Assembly (NCBI GenBank): GCA_033064195.1
Contig: JARBJD010000165.1
Span: 62,001-126,000 of the forward strand
Direction of reading: 5' to 3'
Length of the DNA stretch: 64,000 nucleotides
From: Blattamonas nauphoetae
Taxonomy: Eukaryota > Preaxostyla > Oxymonadida
Positions 34,417-45,100 of the stretch are shown in pieces. The position numbers and the translations under genes were made by a program. Position 1 is the first letter of the stretch. Every line of letters begins with the position of its first letter. Under the pieces are notes generated by a model. It saw only the letters and a list, made by a program, of their open reading frames with translations, did no database searches and had not been told where the DNA came from.

Positions 34417-37400
34417 TCACGACAGTTCAGTTTGGGAGAGAAGGCGAGAGAAGTCGTGGGAGACCATTTCTTGTTCATTCCCAAATTCACAAATCGAACG
34501 AAGAAGAATCCCAATCACACAAATCCCGTTTTCGTAGTCCTCCAGAAACGACGATTCCGACACTCCTCGAATCACAATCTCCAACATCCCAAAACGCACC
34601 ATCTCCATCACACTCTCAACACTGCACAAACTCACAACTCTCTTCACAAACTCCAAGTACACCGACACTTCTGCTGGAACTGGTGAGCTGAAGAAATGAG
34701 AGAAAAAAGAAGACACACAGAATCGCCACAGCACATCTTTTCAGATCACCAATGTCAACCGCATGCATCGCAGCACCTGAAGAGAGAAAGAAGATCCAAA
34801 AACCAAACTTTCCGAATTCAAATCCCTCGTCATCGCTCCAATGGCAGAGAGTTCTTTTTTCACGTTACTCGCTTGTTCCGATAAGAACTCAGACATGTCT
34901 GTGTTGAACTGAACCGGTTCAACAGAATCGTCGATGGAGAGAGCTCGTCTGAAGAAGGATTCAAAGTGATCGAGTGACGTGTCTGTGCTTGATTGATCGA
35001 GAATTGGCCCGAATCCTGTTGGGATGTTCAGCAATGCGAGACACTCAAATTGAGATGGGAAGACGAGCTCAATCATTCTGTCAAGCGTGAAGGTGTCTTT
35101 GTCGTCGATATATCGACTAAGTTCTCTCACACTGTGGAGGTCGCCGAAAGGGGCTGTGAAGATGAGGAGTGTCGATATCATCCCTTTCAAAATATCGACA
35201 TAACGTGAATAAGTTGAATCCACCTGCAACGAGAGAATGGGAAGGAAGAAACGAACGACGAGTGGTGGAGGGAAAGAAACAAAGAGTTCAAAGGTGTCAG
35301 TTGCGAGAGGAGTCGTGAACATCCAAAACAGGTTGGCCAGATGATGTCCATAAATCACATCGTCAGTCCCCATCAGAATGAGATGGATTCCTCGTCGAAA
35401 AAATGCATGGAACCCACACAACGAAGTGTCGAGGAGAGTTGGTGGAAGGTCGATTGATGGAGAACTGTCATCGGAGAATATGAAGAAGACCGGGTTCATT
35501 CGGAGTGTTCGTTCGAAGAGGAGGTCGAGAGGAGGCTGGTGTGGCTTACGTGGGTTGAGAGAGGCGTGACAGAGCAAGTAAGTTTTATGCACGTGAGGAA
35601 GAGGATGAAAGTGACCTGTAATGTCAGGATGATCAACGAGGAATGTTGTGAGAGTGGGAGGAAAGTCACTGCTCGACAGAAGTGAGATCAGAAGACAAAA
35701 CGAAAGAAGACACTCTGTCTCACCAGAATCAGACTTTTTGCGATGTCTCTCCTCGAGAATAGAGACGATTTTGGAGACAGCTTGTTGGTGTTGCTCGAAG
35801 GATAGAAGAAATTGGGTTGCCTTGGTCTTCTCAATCTGATCGTCGATCGAAGGGTGTCGATGCAACATGATCAGATAGATTGTGTCGATGAGAGTGTCAC
35901 CGAAACTCAGATCCGCTCTTATCAATCCATCCCAGTCGAATTCTTTCGCTGGGAAAGGAGGCAGAGAATGGCCTTGAGAATATGTCAAGTTCCATTTCGT
36001 CGAAATCTGAAGAAGGACAATCTGTTCTTCGGGTTGACCATCGCGAAAAGCCGAGCGGAGTCGATCCAACACACGCGGAAGCAGAGGAATGACACACGAC
36101 GTGTCGATCATCTCAACGATGAGTAAAAAACCAGCCGCGCGAACGAAACGATCGGATGATCCAAGAGCTGAGATAGTTCGATCGAAGAACTCTGGAATGT
36201 CATCAATGCAATTCTCAGCACCAACAAGTTCACAGACAGATCGACAGCGCATCAGAGAACGAGCCAGTTTCTCGTCGTCAGCCTCGTCGAAGAGGGAAGA
36301 TTTGAAGTTCTCATTGAGATTGATGGGTACGTATTGGAGGACTGTGAGGATTGCAGCGGAGAGGTCAGTTGGTGTGTGTTCGGTGAGAGAGGGAGGGAGA
36401 GGAGAGGTGAGGAGAGAGTGAAGAATAGTCAGAAGTTTGAGTGATTCCTGTTTGAATTGTGCAGCCGACGTGTGAGTCCGAAGAGAAGAGTCGAGGTGTG
36501 CAGCGAGAGAGGTGTGGGGGGAAGAGTGCGATGAATGCAGAGACGATGTCGAATTGTCATCTGCGTCCTTCGACGACGTCAGTTGTTGGAACTTCGCTTG
36601 GAGCGAGAGAAGCGTCGGTCGGAAGAAGGGCAATTTGAGGAACGATGTGTCATTCTGAAAATCGAAGTCCAAAAGATGAAGACACACCTCAACTTCCTCT
36701 CCGCCTGCCACTTTCTGCAGTCGCTCCTTCCACGACGAGATCCGTCTCGCTTCTTCAAACACATCTGGATCAAACTGTTTCTTGATCTCAATAAACGCAG
36801 GAGCGATAAGGTGAAGGAAAGTTGAGTATTTTGGTGATTCAGTATCGATGTCTGTGTCAGTCAGCCGATCTTCGGAAAGCACATAAACTTGATCTTCCAA
36901 AGTGGAGACGAGGATGTAGGTAAATAATGGGATTAGTCGCAAATCATCGATCATATCGAGATGGAACCCTTTTGAATCGATGTATTTGTTGATGAAATGA
37001 CCTACGATCTTTTCGAACTCGGAAGGGTCACAGTCGGGAATCAGATGACCGACGTTGACGAGATGATGGATGAGGTGGTGTAGGATTGATAAAAGCATGT
37101 TGTTTGGAGAATACTGTTCAGTGAGGAGTGAGAGGCAGTTTGAAGTGGAAAGATCTTTAACAAATTCAAGAAAAAGCTGTGATAGGCGGGTGACTCCATC
37201 GGAGAAGGATTGTGGGGAGTGGGGAGGGGAGGAGTCCGAATGCGAGGCGGAGAGATCTGAAAAGAAGAAAGTCGAGAAGAAGAGACAAACTAATCCGAGC
37301 TGTCCCAAATCCATCAACCACAACATCATCCCAATCAAACCAAAACGACCTGTTGCTTTGTGATCTTTTCGAGTCCAGTCCGATCACAGCACACACGAAC

Positions 37401-37753
37401 CATTCCATCAAATCCTGAAAAAAAAGGAGAATTCAGAATCAAGGATTCAAAGCAACCAAAAAGAAGGCATTCAAAAAAAGAATCCATACCTGCCACTCAA
37501 CCTCCTCTCCAGCTGCGCATTTCGAAGCTATGAGAGATCTCAAGGTTTTCACAAACTTGTCCTTCAACAGAGAATCTTCAGAATCCTTGGATGCCGTGGA
37601 ATCATACCACACAAGCAGGGGATATCGGTGCAGGTTTTCAATCACATCTTCCGGACATTCAGGCATCTGGACTTGTCTCATTCTTCGACCTTTCGCTCGT
37701 CGATTCGTCGGAGAGAGTGGTGCAATGATCTGGTTCGTCGGAGGATATTGCAT
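34417..37753 (-). CDS. Large HEAT-like hypothetical protein, oxymonad family
   Basis: Start ATG at 37753 (MQYPPTNQIIAPLSP). Exon 1 is 37490-37753. Exon 2 is 37291-37414 (DLMEWFVCAVIGL, FWFDWDDVVVDGFGTARI). A 33-base intron (37258-37290) leads to the long exon 3, which runs to about 34770. A last exon encodes PVPAEVSVYLEFVKR and ENGICVIGILLRSICEFGNE, ending SQTELS at 34417. The donor before the last exon is uncertain. About 1,080 residues, mainly amphipathic helices like HEAT/ARM repeats, with no transmembrane segment. Close relatives occur at 49.1, 50.5-56.5, 57.1 and 58.4 kb, all shorter or broken, so this is the best-preserved member here. It lacks the C-terminal block (EDVMEEKL...NLFGMN) seen in the fragment at 57.1 kb. 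Function unknown. Confidence 0.75.
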
Positions 37754-38125
37754 AAGATAATCGACTGGTTATGTTGGAGTGGATATTCAGAGTGATCAGT
37801 GTTTGGAAGCGCTCTGGTCGAGACTTCTTTGGATCACCAAGAGAGGTTGTCAAAAATTGTGTTAATGATTGATCTCCTTTGTCAGTCAGACGGAAACAGA
37901 TAACTCCTGAGTCAGATGTTAATCACAAACAATGATACCTTTCGGTTCAAAACTGAATTTCAGTCGAACAAAGTGTGGTTGGATCACATCGAACACACAG
38001 TTCGTAGACTTCACTCTTCTAAACGGCGATCATTGTTGTCTATTCCCAAAATCGAGGAACAACGTTTCCTTTCAGGTGATGAAATGTTTTCAAAACAAAA
38101 TGAAAATGCACATCAAGAACAGTCA
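37754..38125. other. Intergenic spacer
   Basis: 372 bases between the HEAT-like gene start and the eIF4G stop. No gene, repeat or RNA recognised. Confidence 0.5.
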
Positions 38126-41100
38126 TTAATCTCCATCAAATGAACGACTTTTCACCAGTTTCGTCCTCACAATCCGAATCATCTCACGAGGCAGTTCTGA
38201 TCCAATGTCTTCCTCGGATATCCATCTCTTCTCCGATTCTGTGAAAGCACACAGTCTGTCCAGTGTCTCCAACGTGAACTGCAGAAGCGATTCTGTTCCC
38301 TCCATCTCCCAATCTCCCTTCAGCTGCCCATTCCACTTCGTCAGACTCTCATAGTCCCTCCCCAACAACAAAAACATCCTTCCAACCACACTCGCTTCTC
38401 GCTCTTCCTCGTTCATCACATCGACCATCAGTTCTTTCAGACCCTCAAAGCATGTCTGGAATCTCTGAGTGAACGAGTTCGATGCATCCCCCAATTGCCA
38501 GCACACGATGCTCAGAACACGAACAACTGTGGCCACAACATGAGGTGCCAGTTTCGGATCGAACTCACCCAATTTCAGAGTGTTGCAGAACGAGTTCTTG
38601 TACGTTCCAGCGTCTTCCCCAAACAGCGAAGGATGCGACAGGTCCAGAGACGCGAGAAGCCTGTCTGTCAGCGTCTCGATGATCAACTCGTCCAGAAACA
38701 TGCCCAGCTCAGCGCGGCACTCATCATTCCGAGCAATGAAGTCACCAAGCCGACTCAGACTCGAACTCGACGACCTCACAACTCGCTTCAGCAGAACAGC
38801 TCCTTCCGATCCCGATTTGCCCTCGTCGCTGTTGACTTCTTGCTCCGATTGCAGCAGCGACACTTCATTCATGCACCACGTGAAGTTCTCTCTTCTGATC
38901 CCATCCACAATACTTCCTGCCATCGACGGATCCTCCTTCAGGCAGTTCCGAAGAGCAGTCAGCACACTCTGGCCAGGAAGGCGGAAGAAATTCGCAAGTT
39001 TCACAAAATCCGATCCGTTTTCGAAGTTCGCCAGCCATTCCGTCAGAATCGTTTGCATCATCAACGAAATCGCGTGAAGGAACGACGCGTTTGTGAGTGT
39101 CGCAGTGTAGAGGGGCTTGAAGACAGTTGGAGGAAGAGTGGAGAGGTGGAATCGGATCGGCTTCGACAGCGTCAGTGTCGTCCCCATCTGTCGGACAAGC
39201 ATCTGGTTCATCGCGTCATCTCTCATCTGAATCTCGACCAGCGGAAGATTTGCTTCCTTTCGGCGCTGCAGAATCTTCTGATAGCATCTGTACTCCAAAT
39301 GGAACCCTGAAACCACTTCCACACTCTCCCCCAGGGTGCGAGGGAATCGAGAGAAGAACGCTGACATGAACGTCTGCATCCTTCCCACCAATCGTTCCGT
39401 GTTCGCATCTCGCTCGTCCTTCACTGTGCACGACGCCAGCACATATCCCAACAGCTCGGCCAGCAACTGGCGAGTGTAGCAAATCCGCTGCTCGTCTTGG
39501 ACCCCTTCCGTCTGAAGCGTGAACTTCCCCACTTCCGAGTTCGTAATCCTCCCTGTCGAGCTCATCATCTCCTGCACCATCCCCGACACTCCCTCCAACT
39601 CCGCAGCAATCCGCTCTTCCCCGCTGATCGACGGGCTCGGTTCTGGCAGAGGAAGTGTTTCGCTCACTTCGTTGTCGTCTGTCCCGAAATCAACCACATT
39701 CTCCACATTCATCAGATCCTCCTCTTCCGCTGTCCCTCCCCTTCGAACTGCCTTCGGCCTCTCCATCAGCTGCTCCTTCTTCTCCGCCTTCTCCTTCCAC
39801 GACGAACGCACAATCTTCGGTTTTGGCTGTGCGGCTGGCTGTGCTGTCCGAGTCGGCACGTATTGTGTGGCCCCCACAAACGACCCTCGACTCTGCCGAC
39901 CATCCTGTCGTCCTCGCACTTGGAATCGTCCCCCGCCGCTTCTGTCATCATCCTGCGGTGCGTACCGTGTTTGTGAGGCGGGAGATGCTTGTTTCCGAGG
40001 TGGAGGGGTCGGGTTTTTCTGTTGATCTGTCCCTTCAAACCGTTTGAAGGTATTACTATCCGACATCATAAAAACATCCTTCAGAGCATATTTTGTTTGG
40101 CTTTCCAGCTTCCCAGCGTCCAGAAATGGCCTCAAAAAGTCCAAAAGCGACTTGAACCTCTCAAACGCTTGGCTCTGCATCATCGCTCCAATCATCTTCA
40201 GAAAATGTGCTAATGTCAGGAAATTCGAGTTTATCGGCTGTTCTGGTGTCGATCCCGCGAGAAGGTGTTTAATACACTGAATGGCAACGTTCGGCGCGAG
40301 GATGCTTTGGTTGACCAGGATCCCAATGAATTCCACGTTCCCAAGAATGTCCAGACGCCGGATTTCCTCCCATTCTTCAATTTGCTTCTCTGTCATCGTT
40401 GATCGCTGTTCTTCTGTCAGTGGTTCGTGTGGTTTGTTGAAGAATTCTTGCTGGCATTTCTTCACCAAAACTTTCCGAAAAACGGATTGTTGCTCTGGTT
40501 GCTTATCATCTTCTTGTGGAGCGGGTGAGTTTGTGAAGGACGAGCCATCGTCCCAGGTCGTTCCCGTCGTTCGCTCATATTCTTTGATCGCGCTGCAAAC
40601 ATTCGCATACAGTCCTCGGAATTTTCGTTCCTGGATTGCTTTCTCATACACAATGTCGACCACCTGCGTCAGAACCTCCCGATTCACCAGAAGGCCGAAT
40701 AAATCAACAATCACATCGTCGAAGTTCTGCTTCGTCAGTTTGTTCAATAAGGACCGTGCAGTGTCCAAATAATTCGTCCGATCCTTCCGCTTCTTGAATA
40801 GCTTCACTCCCTCTCCACCACTTCCCAGCTGGATCGTGTTCCCAAGGCCCGGATGTTTCACGTGTGTCTCGCTGATTGGGGGGAGTGTTTCAGGGAAGAA
40901 ATTCTCTGTCGGTGCCTGTGTGTTCCTCCCAGCGAATGACAGAAATGATAAATAAGAATATGTCATTGGCTCAGTCTTTGTTTTGGACTCGTACCATTTC
41001 GGCACAACCTCGTTTCGCGTCGACCGGCGAGCTGCCAAGATCCGCACAAGCGACTCGTAGGGCGTCGATAGGTTCGCAAATGGGTTCTTCATCAACGTTT

Positions 41101-41917
41101 CGTTTGGTGTTTGCGAGGCGTTCGGTGTCGGTGTTGGCGTCATCGTGGAGAATGGTGTGGGTGTTGGTGTTTCACTGACCTGGCCTGACGAATCTTCATT
41201 CTCCTCATCTTCGTTCTTAGGTCGAATATCGGGCGTGTAGTGAGTTGTTTTCAAGATGTTCACTGGTTCAAATCGATTAATCCTCTCGCCTTCTTCAGAC
41301 CGTTGGGTGTTCCCTGTAATCAAGTTTATTGGTTCCACACGCTCAACAAGCGGCGCTTGAGCAACTGCTGCTCTCGGTTTGAACATCGTGACTGGTTTAT
41401 CGACAAATTGAGCCAGTGCTGGTAACTCTGTTGCTGAGTGATGATAACCCGAAGTATCCCGTGTGGTGCTCACTCCTTCGTTACGACTCACGAATGGCTT
41501 CGCTGTGGTTAGCGGAGGGATTGATTCCGCTGGTTGCACTGGCTTTGGCTTTTGACCAGGAACGAAAGGAGCTGCCTTCTTCACAGCTTCCAAAATTGAT
41601 GGTTCTGGACCAGTGTCTGGGCGAGGTAACGATGACGGTTGTTTAGGGTTGCTCGGCACAAACGGTGTGAAGTTAGCAGTGAGCGATTGGAGTGAAGGTG
41701 TTGAGGGATCTGTTGGCGTGCTTGTTGTTCTTGGCTTAAATACTTGTGCTGATGCGTTGATCGCGGGGGTGAATGATGAAGTTTCCTTTGAATGGAAAGT
41801 TGGAGCCTCAGGAGACATTCTGGAAAGAGTGAGTCGATGACGAAACACATACTTTGGTCGAGGTTTAAATGCTTTAACATTCGTATTCAAAGTTGGAGGA
41901 TGGTTGACATCTGTCAT
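38126..41917 (-). CDS. eIF4G: Translation initiation factor eIF4G
   Basis: Scaffold of the cap-binding complex. I choose the ATG at 41917 (MTDVNHPPTLN). The frame is open 35 codons further up, but that stretch is not protein-like. A 33-base intron (41820-41852) is in frame, so retention would add 11 residues. The N-terminal 170 residues hold about six F-x-P motifs of PAM2 type: LNTNVKAFKP, INASAQVFKP, LTANFTPFVP, AVKKAAPFVP, LTTAKPFVS and VDKPVTMFKP. At about residue 309 YSYLSFLSF resembles the eIF4E-binding YxxxxLL(G)F. The MIF4G domain runs from about 370 (YLDTARSLLNKLTKQNFDDV) to 600. An Arg/Gly/Gln linker and a helical region near the C terminus (MA3/HEAT-like) follow, then a C-terminal tail ending KLVKSRSFDGD. 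It is single copy here, with no sign of decay. Confidence 0.88.
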   Translation of the reverse strand: MTDVNHPPTLNTNVKAFKPRPKYVFRHRLTLSRMSPEAPTFHSKETSSFTPAINASAQVFKPRTTSTPTDPSTPSLQSLTANFTPFVPSNPKQPSSLPRPDTGPEPSILEAVKKAAPFVPGQKPKPVQPAESIPPLTTAKPFVSRNEGVSTTRDTSGYHHSATELPALAQFVDKPVTMFKPRAAVAQAPLVERVEPINLITGNTQRSEEGERINRFEPVNILKTTHYTPDIRPKNEDEENEDSSGQVSETPTPTPFSTMTPTPTPNASQTPNETLMKNPFANLSTPYESLVRILAARRSTRNEVVPKWYESKTKTEPMTYSYLSFLSFAGRNTQAPTENFFPETLPPISETHVKHPGLGNTIQLGSGGEGVKLFKKRKDRTNYLDTARSLLNKLTKQNFDDVIVDLFGLLVNREVLTQVVDIVYEKAIQERKFRGLYANVCSAIKEYERTTGTTWDDGSSFTNSPAPQEDDKQPEQQSVFRKVLVKKCQQEFFNKPHEPLTEEQRSTMTEKQIEEWEEIRRLDILGNVEFIGILVNQSILAPNVAIQCIKHLLAGSTPEQPINSNFLTLAHFLKMIGAMMQSQAFERFKSLLDFLRPFLDAGKLESQTKYALKDVFMMSDSNTFKRFEGTDQQKNPTPPPRKQASPASQTRYAPQDDDRSGGGRFQVRGRQDGRQSRGSFVGATQYVPTRTAQPAAQPKPKIVRSSWKEKAEKKEQLMERPKAVRRGGTAEEEDLMNVENVVDFGTDDNEVSETLPLPEPSPSISGEERIAAELEGVSGMVQEMMSSTGRITNSEVGKFTLQTEGVQDEQRICYTRQLLAELLGYVLASCTVKDERDANTERLVGRMQTFMSAFFSRFPRTLGESVEVVSGFHLEYRCYQKILQRRKEANLPLVEIQMRDDAMNQMLVRQMGTTLTLSKPIRFHLSTLPPTVFKPLYTATLTNASFLHAISLMMQTILTEWLANFENGSDFVKLANFFRLPGQSVLTALRNCLKEDPSMAGSIVDGIRRENFTWCMNEVSLLQSEQEVNSDEGKSGSEGAVLLKRVVRSSSSSLSRLGDFIARNDECRAELGMFLDELIIETLTDRLLASLDLSHPSLFGEDAGTYKNSFCNTLKLGEFDPKLAPHVVATVVRVLSIVCWQLGDASNSFTQRFQTCFEGLKELMVDVMNEEEREASVVGRMFLLLGRDYESLTKWNGQLKGDWEMEGTESLLQFTLETLDRLCAFTESEKRWISEEDIGSELPREMIRIVRTKLVKSRSFDGD

Positions 41918-42130
41918 AGCCAATTCCCGGTTGATGAAAGGAGATAAACGGAAAGTGAAATGACGATCGAACCCTTTATGACATAATTGGATCTTACAGT
42001 AGACAGAAGACAAGAAAATCATCAGAAATGAAGTATATGATACCAGTAAAAAAGAGACTATCTAAAACAATAAAGAACACAACATTGTCACAGCTGATGC
42101 GACAATTCGAACCTATTGGTAAATGAAGAC

Positions 42131-45100
42131 TCAGCTTCGTTCTGAAGCTGACTGGGAGTGAGAGGAAGAAGAAGACCCACTCAGTTCATTTTCAGCGACT
42201 GGGCTCTGCGCCAAACTCTCCAGAGTCTGAGCTTTCGTTTCATCTGTCCACATCCGTTCCACTTCCCAATCGTCAAGAAGAACACTCCAGACACTCCACG
42301 GAACAGCTCGATCCATCTGTTGCGCCTGGGTGAGGACAGGAACATCGGCTGAGGGAACAGTGAGGAAACCTGATTGTCTGTGAGCTTTCGCGTGTGTTTT
42401 GAGAAGTTGACGATTCGCGAACTGTGTTGGGGTTGTGTCGATGAGGAATGATGATTTCTGATGGAAGGAGTGAGTGGACCCATGGAAGGGTGTGGCAGTG
42501 GCAGTGATTGGAGAGATTGATCGATGGGAGGAGAGGAGAGGCGACAGAGAATGGGATGTGATTGACTGACATGGCGTTGTGTTGTTTGTGTTCATCGAAA
42601 GAATCGTGGAGAGTGCGTCGCTGTTCATCGTGTTCGTGTTTGCATTTCGTTTCTTCTTTTTCGGAACCTCCGTTCTGTCTCCACTTTGCAACTCCATCGA
42701 CAATCCAAAGAACAACGAGCGTGGGTTTGGTTGTGTTTCATCAACCTGGACTTTCAAAGGCAGATACTTCGAAGGAAGAGGGAATACACTGGCATCTGTC
42801 TCTCTTCTTGGCATTGACGAGGTGTAAGTGGCGTTTGTTCTGTCTGTCACTCCCAAAATTCGGTCAGTGTCGCCGCTCGACGGATTTCTGAGGAAGTTTG
42901 GATCGTTCGAGTCGAAATCAGGACTTGCAAAGTCAATTGGATTGACGGTGATTTCCCCAACCACTTGAGGGAAGGTGGACAGAAGTGATTTTCGTTGAAT
43001 CGACGAATCTGCTGTTGTGAGCGAGCGAGTGAGCGATTTCTTGAGAGTGTTGTTCGGCGAAGTTCCATTCGTGTACGCACTGTTCAGACGAGAGATTTGG
43101 CCTGACTGTTTGGGAGACACGACAGTGTCAGAATTGTTGTTTTGGTTGAGAATCGAGACAGAGTACTCGTCCAGCTCTTCTTCCTCCTCTTTGTCTGGCA
43201 ATTTCGGTTCCATCGCCATTCTTCTCCTTTTTCTGAGTTGAGCTGTGACGACAATCGCAATCACAGTGCCTACCACAACCAGACACCCAACAACCGCAGA
43301 TGACACGATCGTGACAATTGTTTTGATGTTTGGTGGCTTGATAGGGTCATCGGGATTCTCTGGTTGTTCGGGGTCGGTCGGGTCGGTCGGACCTGGCGGA
43401 TCAGGTGGCTCGGGGTCTTCTGGACCTGTGCTTGTGATTGGGAAGGCCAGTTGCCACTCGCCTTTCGAGAGGATCGAGAAAGCGCCACTGTGGGACGATG
43501 ATGGAACGACGGATGAGTTGAAAAGGAGGACAACTGAGAGATCAGCGTTTTCGTTGATGGCCGAGCGTGGAACAGAGCCGATGAGTGTCGTGTCTGTTGA
43601 AGCTGAATGATCAAGTTGATGGAGAACAGGAGGTGAGGGGGCATTCTGATGGAAAGACGAAATCTGGCTAGGGGCGTGTGATTGAGTGATGTGAGAAGGT
43701 ATTGAATGAAGAATTGGAGGCGGAAAATCGACTGAAATAGAATTATGGCTTGCTGTTGACACTGCCTGAGAATCAACAAAGCCAAATGAAAACAATTCGT
43801 GGATGGGGAACGATCCTGTGAACGACAATGTCATTGTCTCGTTTGACAGAGTCTTTCCCACTCCATCGAATGAAGAAACGAAGAACGCCGAGTCCAGCGT
43901 GGATGGATGTCCGGAAAGCGTGCAATCTTTCTCCAAAATCCACAGATGCTGTGTGATGGACGGATCTTCTCCGAATTCTGTTCGTCCTTCGTCCATCTCC
44001 AACTCCGCGTCCTCGCACACAACATTTCTGTGGAAGATTGGTTTGTCTGGGAAGGAAGGAGTGTTGTTTCGTAGCAGTGAGTCAGTGACTGTTAGCTTGA
44101 TTCCTCCCTTCACATGGAGAGCGCCTTCAGACAGATTGGAAAACTCACACCCATCAGCAGTTGTTGGACAGCTGACGAACACGGCGCTTGTTGTCCATTC
44201 ATACGGGGTCGTGTTGGGTGGGATGAGGGGCGTTCGGTGACCAATAAACGAAGAATGTGAGAGTGAAAGGAATTGGGCGGATCTGATGTTGAGAATTGAT
44301 CCTGAAGAAGGTGTGACCCAGTCGCAGGTGAAGACTGAGTCTGAAATATCTAGTTGTGTGAACGGGTTTGTTCCTCCGAATTCCATCACACTTGTTCCTT
44401 CATCTCTGAACATTTCAAATTCGGAGTTTGTGACGATGATCGATCGAGGTGTCGATGAATCAGACAGAATGATGGATGGCAAGACAACTGTGGTGTCGGA
44501 CACAATCAGCGTGTCCAGTGTAACATCTTCCATCTGCGACAGGTCGAACAGAGACAACGAACCAGCTGTTTGTGACAAAGACGCGATGTTCATTGAGGAA
44601 GCGCAGAACTTCCCTGTTCCTGTGAGGAGTGCGAGCGTTGTTGTCTCGGATGGATCGGCTGTTTTGATCGTTACTGACCAAAACTCAATCGTGGCTGTTT
44701 CCGCCACGAAGACATGGGTGATACATGCAGCAGCTGGCGATGTGAGCGACGACGGGAGCGAGAACGTCAGGTCGGAGAATTCCACATCTCCACTCAGAAC
44801 GAACAACGCTGACTTCGCATTCTGGTTGTCAAGATTCGCTGCAAACGACATTTCAAAGCCAGCGACACCTTCTCCAAGAAATCTGATGTCATCCAGCTCG
44901 ACAACTTCATCGATCTCATCATTTCCTGTTGCTCGGATTTTCTTGTGACTCGAGGAGCCTAATTCGGACATCGCTGTTTTGAGAGTGGGACAAGGCGATG
45001 ATGGGGATCCACACGAACCAATGGTGGATGACGAGGTGTCCAGAAACACAACAGTCTTGAGTGAAGGAATGATGAACCAATGAAGATCAGTGGGAGTGTT

